Assembly: GCA_030042375.1 (NCBI GenBank)
Contig: JASHZU010000382.1
Span: forward strand, 1 to 6,005
Length of the DNA: 6,005 nt
Source: Verrucomicrobiia bacterium
Lineage (GTDB): Bacteria; Verrucomicrobiota; Verrucomicrobiae; Limisphaerales; UBA11358
Reading direction: 5' to 3'
Under the pieces are notes generated by a model. It did not search any database, was not told the DNA's origin, and was given only the letters and a program-made list of their open reading frames with translations. Positions 5,686-6,005 of this stretch are shown in pieces. The first letter of the stretch is position 1; every line of letters starts with the position of its first letter. The translations under genes were made by a program, and so were the position numbers.

Positions 5686-6005
5686 GTGGAACGGTTGTTG
5701 ATCATTGACGGACACTCTTACGCTTATCGCGCGTTCCATGCGATTCGTGAATTGCATTCGCCCACCGGCCAGCCGACGAATGCAATTTATGGTTTTATTA
5801 AGATGCTCGCAAAATTGCGGGCTACGGTGGCGCCGACGCATTTGATGGTGGTTTGGGACGGTGGTTTGTCGGCCACGCGCCTGGCAGCGTTGCCGGAATA
5901 CAAGGCACAGCGGCCTGAAATGCCGGTGCCGCTGCAGTCGCAGATTGATGAAATAAACGGCTATTTGGAAGCGGCGGGGATAGCGTGGTTCTGTCGGGAC
6001 GGGAT
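5686..6005 (+). CDS. 5'-3' exonuclease domain protein (PolA N-terminal type), 3' partial
   Basis: The first 106 residues of a protein that runs off the window. It begins MERLLIIDGHSYAYRAFHAI, the start of the 5'-3' exonuclease/FEN-like domain found at the N-terminus of DNA polymerase I and in stand-alone exonucleases. Family residues seen: D8 of the first metal-binding motif, R15, TNAIYGFIKML (31-41), a second acidic motif at D58 (VVWDGG), and Y72-K73...R76 in EYKAQRPEMP (71-80), then the Q..EI..YL helix (84-94). Known role: 5' flap and RNA primer removal in replication and repair. The GTG at 5686 is chosen because an in-frame TGA lies at 5674-5676 and no ATG lies before the conserved start; a weak GAG (5675-5677) precedes it. 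Whether this is full-length polA or a short stand-alone nuclease cannot be told here. It is functionally unrelated to the pilus genes. Confidence 0.88.
   Translation, partial: MERLLIIDGHSYAYRAFHAIRELHSPTGQPTNAIYGFIKMLAKLRATVAPTHLMVVWDGGLSATRLAALPEYKAQRPEMPVPLQSQIDEINGYLEAAGIAWFCRDG

Overview
The window reads as a piece of a Verrucomicrobiota chromosome. All real genes are on the + strand and tightly packed. The first four loci follow the gene order and protein types of the Akkermansia pilus-like locus Amuc_1101-1100-1099-1098 (a family I recognise from memory; no search was run). Sequence divergence from Akkermansia, moderate GC and the glycine-loop secretin type would suit a soil or freshwater verrucomicrobium such as the Pedosphaera/Limisphaera side of the phylum, but that placement is inference.

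Layout. Bases 3-923: the 3' part of a PilM-like actin-fold protein that continues into a PilN-like membrane segment, coiled coil and periplasmic domain (a PilM-PilN fusion, 5' end outside the window). Bases 925-1809: an Amuc_1100-like (PilO-like) single-pass protein. Bases 1806-2600: an Amuc_1099-like single-pass protein in the position PilP holds in the classical pilMNOPQ operon. Bases 2656-4923: the large N-terminal part of an outer-membrane secretin (signal peptide, TPR-like repeats, N-domains with two glycine-rich insertions, first half of the secretin domain). Bases 4952-5602: a separate gene with its own strong ribosome binding site and its own signal peptide that encodes the missing second half of the secretin domain. 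Bases 5686-6005: the start of an unrelated gene, a PolA-type 5'-3' exonuclease domain beginning at GTG and running off the window.

How they work together: the first three proteins would form the inner-membrane alignment platform of a type IV pilus or type II secretion-like machine, with the actin-like part in the cytoplasm and the periplasmic domains reaching toward the secretin ring. The ring here appears to be made from two polypeptides, each exported separately. This split secretin is the most unusual thing in the window. The break lies inside the pore-forming domain, all three forward frames are closed between the halves, and the downstream half has acquired (or kept) a complete Sec signal peptide, so a simple frameshift or sequencing error does not explain it.

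There is no gene-free stretch longer than 300 bases; no RNA genes, insertion sequences, CRISPR arrays or convincing terminators were seen.
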